From: CAIQJJ01 sp964606085
Lineage (GTDB): Bacteria > Chloroflexota > Anaerolineae > Anaerolineales > UBA4823
Direction: 5' to 3'
Assembly (NCBI GenBank): GCA_964606085.1
Contig: CAZSFD010000112.1
Span: 1-13,153 of the forward strand
Length of the DNA: 13,153 bases
A model generated the notes under the pieces. That model did no database searches and was not told the DNA's origin. It worked only from the letters and a program-made list of their open reading frames with translations. The position numbers and the translations under genes were made by a program. Of this stretch, positions 1-5,839 are shown piece after piece (position 1 is the first letter of the stretch; each line of letters begins with the position of its first letter).

Positions 1-1
1 T

Positions 2-547
2 TATGTCAGCCTGGTTGCCACGTTTGCACCGCTGGGACACTACCTGGCGATCAATGTCAGTTCGCCCAACACGGTGGGCCTGCGCCGCCTGCAGGGGCGC
101 GAATTTTTGGAGGGGCTGCTGCAAGCGGTGGCCCACGAACGCCGCCAACAGGCCGCCCAATTGGGCCGCCCCGTGCCAGTGCTGGTCAAGCTGGCCCCCG
201 ACCTGACCGATGACGAACTGGATGATGCCCTCGAAGCGATCCAAACCAGCGGTATGGATGGCGTGATCGCTACCAACACCACCATTGGGCGCGAGGGCGT
301 GCGTTCGCCGCTGGCTGCCGAAATCGGCGGGTTGAGTGGCGCGCCGCTGCGCCAGAAAAGCACGGCGATGATCCGGGCCATTGCCACGCGCACCCAGGGC
401 CGGCTGCCCATCGTCGGCGTAGGCGGCATCGCCAGCGCTGCCGATGCCCGTGAGAAGCTGGACGCCGGGGCCGTTTTGGTACAGTTGTATACGGGGATGA
501 TCTACGAAGGGCCAGGGCTGGTGAAGCGTATTGTGCAGGGCTTATAA
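2..547 (+). CDS. pyrD: Dihydroorotate dehydrogenase (quinone), class 2, C-terminal part
   Basis: Oxidises dihydroorotate to orotate in pyrimidine synthesis; class 2 enzymes bind FMN and pass electrons to membrane quinone. The reading frame is open from base 2 and runs off the left edge, leaving 181 residues, about the second half of the usual ~340-residue protein. The motif INVSSPNTVGLRRLQ is visible at residues 17-31; its second serine (Ser21 here) corresponds to the catalytic base Ser175 of the E. coli enzyme. Further family marks are the NTT segment after GVIA, GGLSGAPLR, and the FMN phosphate-binding end VGVGGI followed by VQLYTGMIYEGPG. It ends in TAA and a strong terminator starts 27 bases later, so it is the last gene of its transcript. 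It is the only + strand gene in the window. The true start is outside the window. Confidence 0.95.
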   Translation, partial: YVSLVATFAPLGHYLAINVSSPNTVGLRRLQGREFLEGLLQAVAHERRQQAAQLGRPVPVLVKLAPDLTDDELDDALEAIQTSGMDGVIATNTTIGREGVRSPLAAEIGGLSGAPLRQKSTAMIRAIATRTQGRLPIVGVGGIASAADAREKLDAGAVLVQLYTGMIYEGPGLVKRIVQGL

Positions 548-574
548 ACAAAAACCGAGATGATAAAAAAACTA

Positions 575-620
575 GACAATACAAAAACGCCCTTGAAATC
601 AAGGGCGTTTTTGTATTGTC
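575..620. terminator. Bidirectional intrinsic terminator between pyrD and tRNA-Arg
   Basis: The arms at 575-594 and 601-620 are perfect 20-base reverse complements, extendable by two more pairs into the six-base spacer GAAATC. The core CGCCCTT/AAGGGCG is flanked by an A-run on one side and a T-run on the other, so it reads as GC stem plus U-tract on either strand. It can serve pyrD (+) and tRNA-Arg (-), which converge on it. Confidence 0.9.
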
Positions 621-666
621 TGACCTGAGCAGTGAATGTCGTAGTGAAAGTGTGTCTATGGAATAG

Positions 667-738
667 CGCCCCAAGGCAGGCTCGAACTGCCGTCTCTGGC
701 TCCGGAGGCCAACACTCTATCCACTGAGCTATTGGGGC
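667..738 (-). tRNA. tRNA-Arg (anticodon CCG)
   Basis: Read on the minus strand it folds as a complete 72-base cloverleaf. The acceptor stem is GCCCCAA/TTGGGGC, the D stem GCTC/GAGT, and the anticodon stem TTGGC/GCCAG with loop CTCCGGA. The anticodon is therefore CCG, reading CGG arginine codons. The T arm is GGCAG-TTCGAGC-CTGCC, with discriminator base G at 667. No CCA is encoded; the next bases are CTA, so CCA would have to be added enzymatically. An extended -10 promoter lies just upstream and the shared terminator lies downstream. Confidence 0.95.
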
Positions 739-751
739 GAAAAGCGAAGCG

Positions 752-760
752 ATTTTACCA
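752..760 (-). promoter_or_regulatory. Extended -10 promoter candidate for tRNA-Arg
   Basis: Minus-strand TGG directly followed by TAAAAT (TAAAAT at 752-757) fits an extended -10 element. It would start transcription about 7 bases before the mature tRNA. No convincing -35 is visible at 16-18 bases. It sits within 10 bases of the end of the prsW gene. Confidence 0.45.
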
Positions 761-764
761 CAAA

Positions 765-1766
765 CTAAGCAGTGGCCCTCGGAGCGAGCGCCATCAATTC
801 AGAGCGCAAGCGCTCGATGATAACCGTGTTGCCACCCTCTTCACCCATCACCGAGCGTTGGTGCTTTTTGTGCATCAATTCTGCGGTCAGGTTGTAAAAA
901 CGTTGCGTAGCCTGGTAACGGCCTGCGCCCACGGAACGCAAAATCGCCCAGGCCTGCGCAAAGCCCGAGCAAGCCACATGATACTGAGCGGCGGTCATCA
1001 CACCCAAATCCACTTCCTCACGCAGGTATTGGCGCAAACGAGATTTTTCGCGCAATAGAGCAATGACCATAAAGATCAACATCCCCAACCAGCCACTCCA
1101 ATCCACCGTCACCAGGGTCGCCAGCCCGCACAAACCAGGCACAATGCCAGCAATTGTGTTATGCAGCGAATGGGTGAAAATGGCCATCCCCAGGCCAATG
1201 ACCGGGAAAACAATCGCCGCAACGACATTGCGCGTCATGCGCACCATCGCCAGGGCAATGCCCGTAAAAGCGGTGTAGAAAGGATGCTGCCAGCCAAATA
1301 CTATCGCTCGTAACACAAATAACACGGCCACCCCGCCCCAACCATCCTCAGCATACCCCAGGGCAAACAGGTAATAAACGTTTTCGGTGGCTGCAAACCC
1401 AAGGGCTGTCACCGCGGCATAGACAATCCCATCCATGACCGAATCAAATTCACGCCGAAACACAAAAAAGACCACCAGCACAGCAAAACCCTTCAAAAGC
1501 TCTTCGATCACCGGGGCAATCAGCGAACCAGTCGTCAGATCGGTGATGCCTTCCGACCCGGTAAAGAGATAAACCCCCAGGCCCAAGGTGGTATTAATGA
1601 TAAATGCAGCCCCCGCAGCAACGACAGCCCCCCACACAAACACGACACCCAGTAAAACCAACGGTTCTTTTTCATACCGGTCCACCCAATACACCAGCCA
1701 GGCAAAAAACAGGGCTGCCCCAAAACTCAACAGAACGCACACTGCTACAACAAATAAAGTTTCCAT
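765..1766 (-). CDS. PrsW-family intramembrane metalloprotease
   Basis: Predicted polytopic membrane protease of the PrsW/CAAX-like group (family founder: B. subtilis PrsW, site-1 protease of the RsiW anti-sigma factor); its substrate here is unknown. The 333-residue chain starts with a strong membrane segment (residues 4-27) and has several more to about residue 237. Active-site motifs are all present: EELLK (88-92), FAATEN (124-129), a histidine at 161 (WQHPFY) and HSLHN (199-203). The last ~95 residues are soluble and helical, probably cytoplasmic. The reading frame is open back to 1853, but ATG at 1766 is preferred: it has a Shine-Dalgarno AGAGGAA 6 bases away, and a TACAAT -10 element at 1803-1808 would place the transcript start between this ATG and the upstream ones. 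It follows the DUF2344 gene after 98 bases and precedes tRNA-Arg. No anti-sigma factor gene is nearby, so a regulatory role is not supported by context. Confidence 0.85.
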   Translation of the reverse strand: METLFVVAVCVLLSFGAALFFAWLVYWVDRYEKEPLVLLGVVFVWGAVVAAGAAFIINTTLGLGVYLFTGSEGITDLTTGSLIAPVIEELLKGFAVLVVFFVFRREFDSVMDGIVYAAVTALGFAATENVYYLFALGYAEDGWGGVAVLFVLRAIVFGWQHPFYTAFTGIALAMVRMTRNVVAAIVFPVIGLGMAIFTHSLHNTIAGIVPGLCGLATLVTVDWSGWLGMLIFMVIALLREKSRLRQYLREEVDLGVMTAAQYHVACSGFAQAWAILRSVGAGRYQATQRFYNLTAELMHKKHQRSVMGEEGGNTVIIERLRSELMALAPRATA

Positions 1767-1770
1767 TGCC

Positions 1771-1779
1771 GTTCCTCTC
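1771..1779 (-). promoter_or_regulatory. Ribosome binding site of the prsW-like gene
   Basis: Minus strand GAGAGGAAC, with AGGA ending 6 bases before the ATG at 1766. This supports that start over in-frame ATGs at 1814 and 1853, which lack such a site. Confidence 0.65.
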
Positions 1780-1802
1780 TGCCAGTGGACAATTTGGGCG
1801 CA

Positions 1803-1808
1803 ATTGTA
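1803..1808 (-). promoter_or_regulatory. -10 element candidate for the prsW-like gene
   Basis: TACAAT on the minus strand matches the consensus at 5 of 6 positions and would give a ~30-base leader. The best -35 (TTGTCA) is 20 bases upstream, which is longer than ideal, so the call is tentative. Confidence 0.4.
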
Positions 1809-1864
1809 CCCCATCCCTTCATGCGCACTGACAAGATACGAGAGAACCCCCAAACATCCACGGG

Positions 1865-2479
1865 CTATGCCGCTTCAAAAATGAGCGCAATACGATGGAT
1901 GCGCGTCGTTTCAGCAGCGATTTCGAGAGCAGCCAACACTTCCTCGGGGCGGCCTGTTGCGCCTTCGCGGGCGGCCAGTTGGGCCAGCAGTATAGGCTGA
2001 GCGCCAGGTTGCAAATCTTCAACCAGGGGACGCAAGTCGTAGGTTTTGCCGCGCCGCTGGCGTAGAAGCGTGGCCGCGGCCAACAAGCGCTCGGCACGTT
2101 CAACCAGATCAGCAACCGGGTCAAGCAAGGTGATGTGATAACGCGCCGAGCGCACCTGGGTTTGCAAAGCCGGGGCGCGCTCATCTGCCTGCTGTAAACG
2201 ATGCACCAGGATGCCCGGCGGAACAGCTTTCTCCAGCCGAATTTGCATATCGGTCAGCGCAACGTCTTCCGAAAGCCAGACATCAGCCACTTCACATTCG
2301 CTGGTGAAACCCAGCGGCAAGGCAGCCGCCAGGCTGAACCTGGGCTGCGGGTGAAATCCCTGGCTATAGGCAAGCGGTAGGGCGGCGCGCCGAAATGTGC
2401 GCTCCCAGGCGCGGTGTAGGTCGAGATGGCCGGTAAAACGCATGGCCTCCGTTTTGGAAAAGGTGATGCGAATGCGCAT
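1865..2479 (-). CDS. DUF2344 / TIGR03936 radical-SAM-associated protein
   Basis: A 204-residue protein of the DUF2344 family. Its members usually occur beside, or fused to, a B12-binding radical SAM protein (TIGR03960 type); the biochemical role is unknown. The family's conserved N-terminus is clear: MRIRITFSKTEAMRF, then GHLDLHRAWERTFRRA (residues 17-32) and YSQGFHPQPRFSLAAALPLG (38-57). Length is normal for the stand-alone form. No signal peptide or membrane segment is seen. The ATG at 2479 follows the HAD gene's TAA by 11 bases with no recognisable Shine-Dalgarno, so translation is probably coupled to the upstream gene. The expected radical SAM partner is not in the window. Confidence 0.85.
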   Translation of the reverse strand: MRIRITFSKTEAMRFTGHLDLHRAWERTFRRAALPLAYSQGFHPQPRFSLAAALPLGFTSECEVADVWLSEDVALTDMQIRLEKAVPPGILVHRLQQADERAPALQTQVRSARYHITLLDPVADLVERAERLLAAATLLRQRRGKTYDLRPLVEDLQPGAQPILLAQLAAREGATGRPEEVLAALEIAAETTRIHRIALIFEAA

Positions 2480-2490
2480 GGGGCGTGATT

Positions 2491-3267
2491 TTAGAGTTGA
2501 TCTACTACGGCTGCCAGGTTCGCAGCGATCATATCTGGCTGGGGCTGCCAGGCGCGGGCCTGTTCGGGCGTGGTCACACCCGACAGCACCAGTGCCACCG
2601 GACAGCCCATTTGCTGTGCGCCGACGATGTCGGTTTCGAGGCGGTCGCCCACCACCAGCGTTTCGCCGGCGCGCGTCCCCAGGCGCTCAAGGGCGGCCTC
2701 ATAAATGGCCGTTTGAGGCTTACCCATAATTTGCGGCGATTGGCCGCTGGCTGCTTCGAGCAGCGCTAAAATAGCACCCGCGCCGGGTGCCTGGCCTTCG
2801 GGGGTGGGAAAAGAACGGTCGGGATTGGTGCCGATAAAGGGTACACCAGCCCGAATCAGGAGCGTGGCGCGGGTCAACTTTGCGTAGGTGATTTGGCGAT
2901 CCATGGCTGCGACGACGGCCAGCACATTTTCATCTGCCGGCCAAAACCCTTCGGCCTGAAGCGCCTGCTGCAAGCCTTCCTCGCCGACGACGAACACCGG
3001 CCCGCCAGCGGGATGCAGGTTTTTCAGGTAACGGGCGGCCACCTCGCCGGAGTGAATCACCTGCCAGGGCTGGATCGCCACGCCGTAGCCGTGCATTCGG
3101 CCCACATAGCTTTCGGGCGTACGCGTGGCATTGTTCGTTGCCATGATCACGCCCAGACCCTTGCGTGCAATTTCGGCAAAGATAGCCGCCAGGTCGCCAA
3201 TCGGTTGTGGGCCGCGCCACAGGACGCCGTCCATATCCAAAATGAGTGCTTTGATCGATTGTGGCAT
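2491..3267 (-). CDS. HAD-IIA family phosphatase (NagD/PGP-like)
   Basis: Predicted cytosolic magnesium-dependent phosphatase of the HAD superfamily, subclass IIA (NagD, p-nitrophenylphosphatase and phosphoglycolate phosphatase relatives). At 258 residues it has the usual length. Motif I is DMDGVLW (D11 nucleophile, D13 general acid), motif II is ATNNA (T44), the motif III lysine is K183 in GKPQ, and motif IV is GDRLETDI (D208, D213). The C2-type cap lies between motifs II and III. Substrate cannot be told from sequence; sugar phosphates, nucleotides or 2-phosphoglycolate are typical. The start at 3267 has GAGGGA upstream. The terminator behind clpP ends only about 14 bases before this ATG, so no room remains for a separate full promoter after it. 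Expression may depend on read-through or on a promoter overlapping the hairpin. Confidence 0.9.
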   Translation of the reverse strand: MPQSIKALILDMDGVLWRGPQPIGDLAAIFAEIARKGLGVIMATNNATRTPESYVGRMHGYGVAIQPWQVIHSGEVAARYLKNLHPAGGPVFVVGEEGLQQALQAEGFWPADENVLAVVAAMDRQITYAKLTRATLLIRAGVPFIGTNPDRSFPTPEGQAPGAGAILALLEAASGQSPQIMGKPQTAIYEAALERLGTRAGETLVVGDRLETDIVGAQQMGCPVALVLSGVTTPEQARAWQPQPDMIAANLAAVVDQL

Positions 3268-3281
3268 CTTCCCTCGTCAAG

Positions 3282-3322
3282 AAAAAACAGTGGTCAGCAA
3301 ACGAAATCGCTTTGCTGACCAC
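3282..3322 (-). terminator. Intrinsic terminator after clpP
   Basis: On the minus strand, a perfect 12-bp stem (arms 3311-3322 and 3290-3301, GTGGTCAGCAAA and its complement) with a 9-base loop is followed by TGTTTTTTC (T-run 3282-3287). It lies 25 bases after the clpP stop codon. Confidence 0.9.
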
Positions 3323-3346
3323 ATAAGGCTTGGAACTCAATGCGGC

Positions 3347-3985
3347 CTAAAAATCAATCTGTTTACCTTCCGGCATAGACAGCACCTGGTCAACCAGGCC
3401 ATATTTGGCGGCCGCATGGGCATCCATATAGAAATCTCGGTCTGTATCCCGTTCGATCACATCCAAAGACTGGCCGGTATGGAAGGCCAAAATTTTGTTC
3501 AGGCGGTCTTTCAAGCGCTGGATTTCGCGCGCTTGAATCTGAATATCGGTCGCCTGGCCTTGCGCGCCGCCGAGGGGTTGGTGCATGTGGATGGTCGCGT
3601 TGGGCAGTGCGTAACGCTCACCCTTTTTCCCGGCGGCGAGCAGCACCGTGCCAAAGGAGGCGGTCATGCCAACGGCTACGGTGCGGATGGGGTTGGAAAT
3701 CATCTGAATCGTGTCATAAATAGCCAGGCCGTGATACACCTGTCCGCCGGGGCAATTAATATAGATGGAAATGGGGGCATCAGGGTCTTTTTGGTTGAGA
3801 TAGAGCAATTGATGGATGACCAATGCGGTTGCACCGGCTTCAATGGACGTGTGACCGAAATAGATGATGCGATTGTCAAGCAGAAAATCGTCCAGCGGTC
3901 GCGATTGGCGGCCATACGGTGTATCTTCGTAGGTGCGCTGCATGGTGGGCATCCCCGGTAGATTCGGGAAAAATTCGATTGCCAT
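3347..3985 (-). CDS. clpP: ATP-dependent Clp protease proteolytic subunit
   Basis: Self-compartmentalising serine peptidase that forms a double heptameric ring and degrades proteins unfolded by ClpX, ClpA or ClpC. The 212-residue chain has the full catalytic triad: Ser110 in MTASFGT, His135 in HMHQPLGGAQGQ, and Asp184 in TDRDFYM. GLAIYDT, ALPNA and the YGLVD end are also typical. It is slightly unusual in detail: the oxyanion-loop motif reads YINCPGG rather than YINSPGG, and the region before the core is SRPLDDFLLDNRIIYFG instead of the common DIYSRLLKERIIFLG. This suggests a lineage-specific variant or paralogue that is still catalytically complete. Start ATG has a strong AAGGAAGG site. It follows tig, as in many bacteria, but a HAD gene rather than clpX comes next. 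Its own promoter and terminator are visible, so it is probably a separate transcript. Confidence 0.95.
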   Translation of the reverse strand: MAIEFFPNLPGMPTMQRTYEDTPYGRQSRPLDDFLLDNRIIYFGHTSIEAGATALVIHQLLYLNQKDPDAPISIYINCPGGQVYHGLAIYDTIQMISNPIRTVAVGMTASFGTVLLAAGKKGERYALPNATIHMHQPLGGAQGQATDIQIQAREIQRLKDRLNKILAFHTGQSLDVIERDTDRDFYMDAHAAAKYGLVDQVLSMPEGKQIDF

Positions 3986-4013
3986 AAGTTTCCTTCCTTG
4001 TGGGAATACTGGA

Positions 4014-4031
4014 TGGTACTGAACGGTACCA
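4014..4031 (-). promoter_or_regulatory. Inverted repeat in the clpP leader, possible operator
   Basis: TGGTAC and GTACCA arms (4014-4019, 4026-4031) are perfect complements with a six-base spacer. They lie between the likely clpP transcription start (~4046) and the start codon. The element does not match CIRCE, CtsR or HspR sites as I know them. The function is inferred only from position. Confidence 0.3.
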
Positions 4032-4052
4032 ACGGATCATTAATTTGGAGTA

Positions 4053-4081
4053 ATCTTACCGGAGAAGCGTTTTTTTGTCTG
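4053..4081 (-). promoter_or_regulatory. SigA-type promoter candidate for clpP
   Basis: On the minus strand, CAGACA (4076-4081) and TAAGAT (4053-4058) are separated by exactly 17 bases. Each matches consensus at 4 of 6 positions. It would give a leader of about 60 bases. Confidence 0.4.
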
Positions 4082-4121
4082 TTAGAAAAATGTTAGAGTT
4101 GCTGTGAACACAGCACTTAGA

Positions 4122-4154
4122 AACTTCCCGGAAGCAGGCGGCTTCCGGGAAGTT
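4122..4154 (-). terminator. Hairpin after tig, probable terminator
   Basis: A perfect 14-bp stem (4122-4135 and 4141-4154, core TTCCCGGAAGC) with a 5-base loop begins 8 bases after the tig stop codon. The following T-run is weak (TTTCTAAG), so termination may be partial, or the hairpin may mainly protect the mRNA end. Confidence 0.6.
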
Positions 4155-4162
4155 GGCTTGGC

Positions 4163-5641
4163 TTATTCTTCAGAAGGAGACCCTTCAGCAGGTGTTGCGG
4201 GGTCTGGCTGTGTTTCTGCCGGGCCAGGTTCGGCAGCAGAAGGCGGCAGCGCAGCGTCCAATCGTTCAGTTTCGCTCAATGCGGCATGAACGGTGGCCGT
4301 TTCGATGTTCTGCGCTTCACCCTTGGCAATTTGCATCACACGTTCCAGAGTGGCCTGGGTGTACAGGTCGTTGGTAACACTGCCAACCAGTCGCGTGGCA
4401 AATTCCTGCGACTGCGCCTTGCGCAAATCTTTCCCCGACAGGTTTTTGGTGATTTGATTCATGGTCTGGTAGGCTTGCATTTGAATTGCCGCGGGGTTGA
4501 CTTGAATCTGTTCCTGGCGGGATATCTCACGGATCAGCAGGCTACGCCGAATGCGGGCTTCGGCTGTGGGGCGCAACTCGGTTCGCAAAGCATCCTGATC
4601 CATTTGACGTACTTTCAGGTAGGTTTCCAGGCTGGCGCCGCTACGTTCAAGGCTGACCGAGATTTCATCCAGCACAACATCAATTTCTTTATCCACCATA
4701 TTGGGCGGAAATTTGATGGTGGATTGCGCGACCAGATCGTTCAAAATGGCCTCGAGATAGGAACGGTCGTAGTCTTGCTGAGTTTCTTGGATGATGTTGG
4801 CGCGAATACGCGCCTTGAGGTCTTCAAGCGTGGCAAAGTCGCCAAAAGTTTGCGCGAAATCATCGTCCAAAGTGGGCAAAGCGCGGGATTTGACATCTTC
4901 AATGACTATATGAAAACTCGCTTCCTGATTACGCATACTTTCGAAATCGTGATCATCAGGAAAAGCGTAGGTGACCGTTTTCTCTTCGCCAACGCTCATG
5001 CCAACCAGGTGGCTCGAAAAACCAGGGAAAGGCCACTCGTGGGTCGTATCATCGCCGGGCTGGGCAATATCTATGGCTTCGGTGCGCTCAGGGATGATGT
5101 CGGCCTCCTGACCTGCGTCCACCTGCGTGCTTTGTCCACGCAATCTGACCGTTACCTGATCGCCAGGCTGCACCGGGCGTTCAGCAGGCGCAACAACTGC
5201 CTGGCGGTTCTGCAAATCGGTAATCACCCGCATGACATCGTCATCACTGACCGTCGGGCATGCATAGGATCGCCGCAAGCTGCGGTAATCACCCAGGGTG
5301 ATTTCGGGCTGTAAGGGTATTAGAAAACGAAAGCTCGGTGCTTCACCCTCGCTGATCTCTTCCAGGATGCCCACATCGTAGGGTTGCACAGCAGCTTCTT
5401 CAAGAATTTGGGCGTAATAGTATTTGACCAAATTCTCAATGGCGGTTTGCCGGATCGCATCTGCGCCTACCGTGCGCTCGATCACATGGTAAGGGGCTTT
5501 TCCAGGCCGAAAGCCAGGAATCTTAACCCGCTTGGCGAAATCACGTGCAGCCCGTTTTTGCTCGGCGGCAAAAACTTCTGGCTCAAACTCAGCCACAATT
5601 CGAGCCTGATGATCTTCAAGGATTTGGGTTTCAACTTTCAA
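4163..5641 (-). CDS. tig: Trigger factor, ribosome-associated chaperone
   Basis: Binds the ribosome exit tunnel and shields nascent chains; the middle domain is an FKBP-type prolyl isomerase. The 492-residue protein shows all three domains. The N-terminal ribosome-binding domain (1-~115) carries the signature GFRPGKAP at 43-50. The PPIase domain spans ~157-250 (VQPGDQVTVRLRG through FHIVIEDV). The C-terminal helical chaperone arms run from ~255 to ~440. A Pro/Glu/Ala-rich acidic tail of about 50 residues (to PSEE) makes it longer than the usual ~430-450. The start codon is TTG at 5639-5641: an in-frame TAA at 5657-5659 rules out an upstream start, the N-terminus MKVETQ aligns with family starts, and AGAAGGAAA lies 8 bases before it. 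It follows tRNA-Leu and a hairpin on the same strand; no separate promoter is evident. Confidence 0.95.
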   Translation of the reverse strand: MKVETQILEDHQARIVAEFEPEVFAAEQKRAARDFAKRVKIPGFRPGKAPYHVIERTVGADAIRQTAIENLVKYYYAQILEEAAVQPYDVGILEEISEGEAPSFRFLIPLQPEITLGDYRSLRRSYACPTVSDDDVMRVITDLQNRQAVVAPAERPVQPGDQVTVRLRGQSTQVDAGQEADIIPERTEAIDIAQPGDDTTHEWPFPGFSSHLVGMSVGEEKTVTYAFPDDHDFESMRNQEASFHIVIEDVKSRALPTLDDDFAQTFGDFATLEDLKARIRANIIQETQQDYDRSYLEAILNDLVAQSTIKFPPNMVDKEIDVVLDEISVSLERSGASLETYLKVRQMDQDALRTELRPTAEARIRRSLLIREISRQEQIQVNPAAIQMQAYQTMNQITKNLSGKDLRKAQSQEFATRLVGSVTNDLYTQATLERVMQIAKGEAQNIETATVHAALSETERLDAALPPSAAEPGPAETQPDPATPAEGSPSEE

Positions 5642-5649
5642 GGCGAATT

Positions 5650-5656
5650 TCCTTCT
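5650..5656 (-). promoter_or_regulatory. Ribosome binding site defining the TTG start of tig
   Basis: AGAAGGA on the minus strand ends 8 bases before TTG at 5641. There is no ATG or GTG between the in-frame stop at 5657-5659 and this codon, so TTG is the only start that keeps the complete ribosome-binding domain. Confidence 0.75.
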
Positions 5657-5660
5657 TTAC

Positions 5661-5700
5661 AAAAATTTCCCCTTCCGTTTCAGAGTCCAAGCGGAAGGGG
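5661..5700 (-). terminator. Terminator-like hairpin between tRNA-Leu and tig
   Basis: The arms CCCCTTCCG/CGGAAGGGG (5692-5700 and 5669-5677, extendable by three pairs including one G-U) are followed on the minus strand by AAATTTTTG. It lies 19 bases after the tRNA and 20 bases before the tig start, so it can end the tRNA transcript but may also be leaky into tig. Confidence 0.7.
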
Positions 5701-5718
5701 TGAGATACTTACTTATCA

Positions 5719-5800
5719 TGGGGCAGGAGGGACTTGAACCCTCACGCCTTGCGGCACATGATCCTAAGTCATGCCTGTCTGCCAATTCCAGCACTACCCC
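5719..5800 (-). tRNA. tRNA-Leu (anticodon TAG)
   Basis: An 82-base class II tRNA. The acceptor stem is GGGGTAG/CTGCCCC, the D loop contains AATTGGCAGA, and the anticodon stem is CATGA/TCATG with loop CTTAGGA, giving anticodon TAG for CTA/CTN leucine codons. The long variable arm GCC-GCAA-GGC is typical of tRNA-Leu, and the T arm is GAGGG-TTCAAGT-CCCTC. The discriminator is A; CCA is not encoded. Confidence 0.95.
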
Positions 5801-5810
5801 GCGGGCGCTG

Positions 5811-5839
5811 ATTATAAGCCAGACAGAAAAGAACGTCAA
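5811..5839 (-). promoter_or_regulatory. Near-consensus SigA promoter for tRNA-Leu
   Basis: On the minus strand, TTGACG (5834-5839), 17 bases, then a perfect TATAAT (5811-5816). Transcription would start about 4 bases before the mature tRNA. The -35 box directly touches the korB stop codon at 5840-5842. Confidence 0.85.

Noticed and set aside
1767..1853. N-terminal extension of the prsW-like gene to ATG at 1853 or 1814
   Set aside because: The extension is upstream of a -10 element, lacks a ribosome site, and the protein has a normal first membrane segment when started at 1766.
4286..5314. Long + strand open frame (342 codons) opposite tig
   Set aside because: It lies wholly antisense to the well-recognised trigger factor gene, has no family motif and is explained by codon bias of the gene on the other strand.
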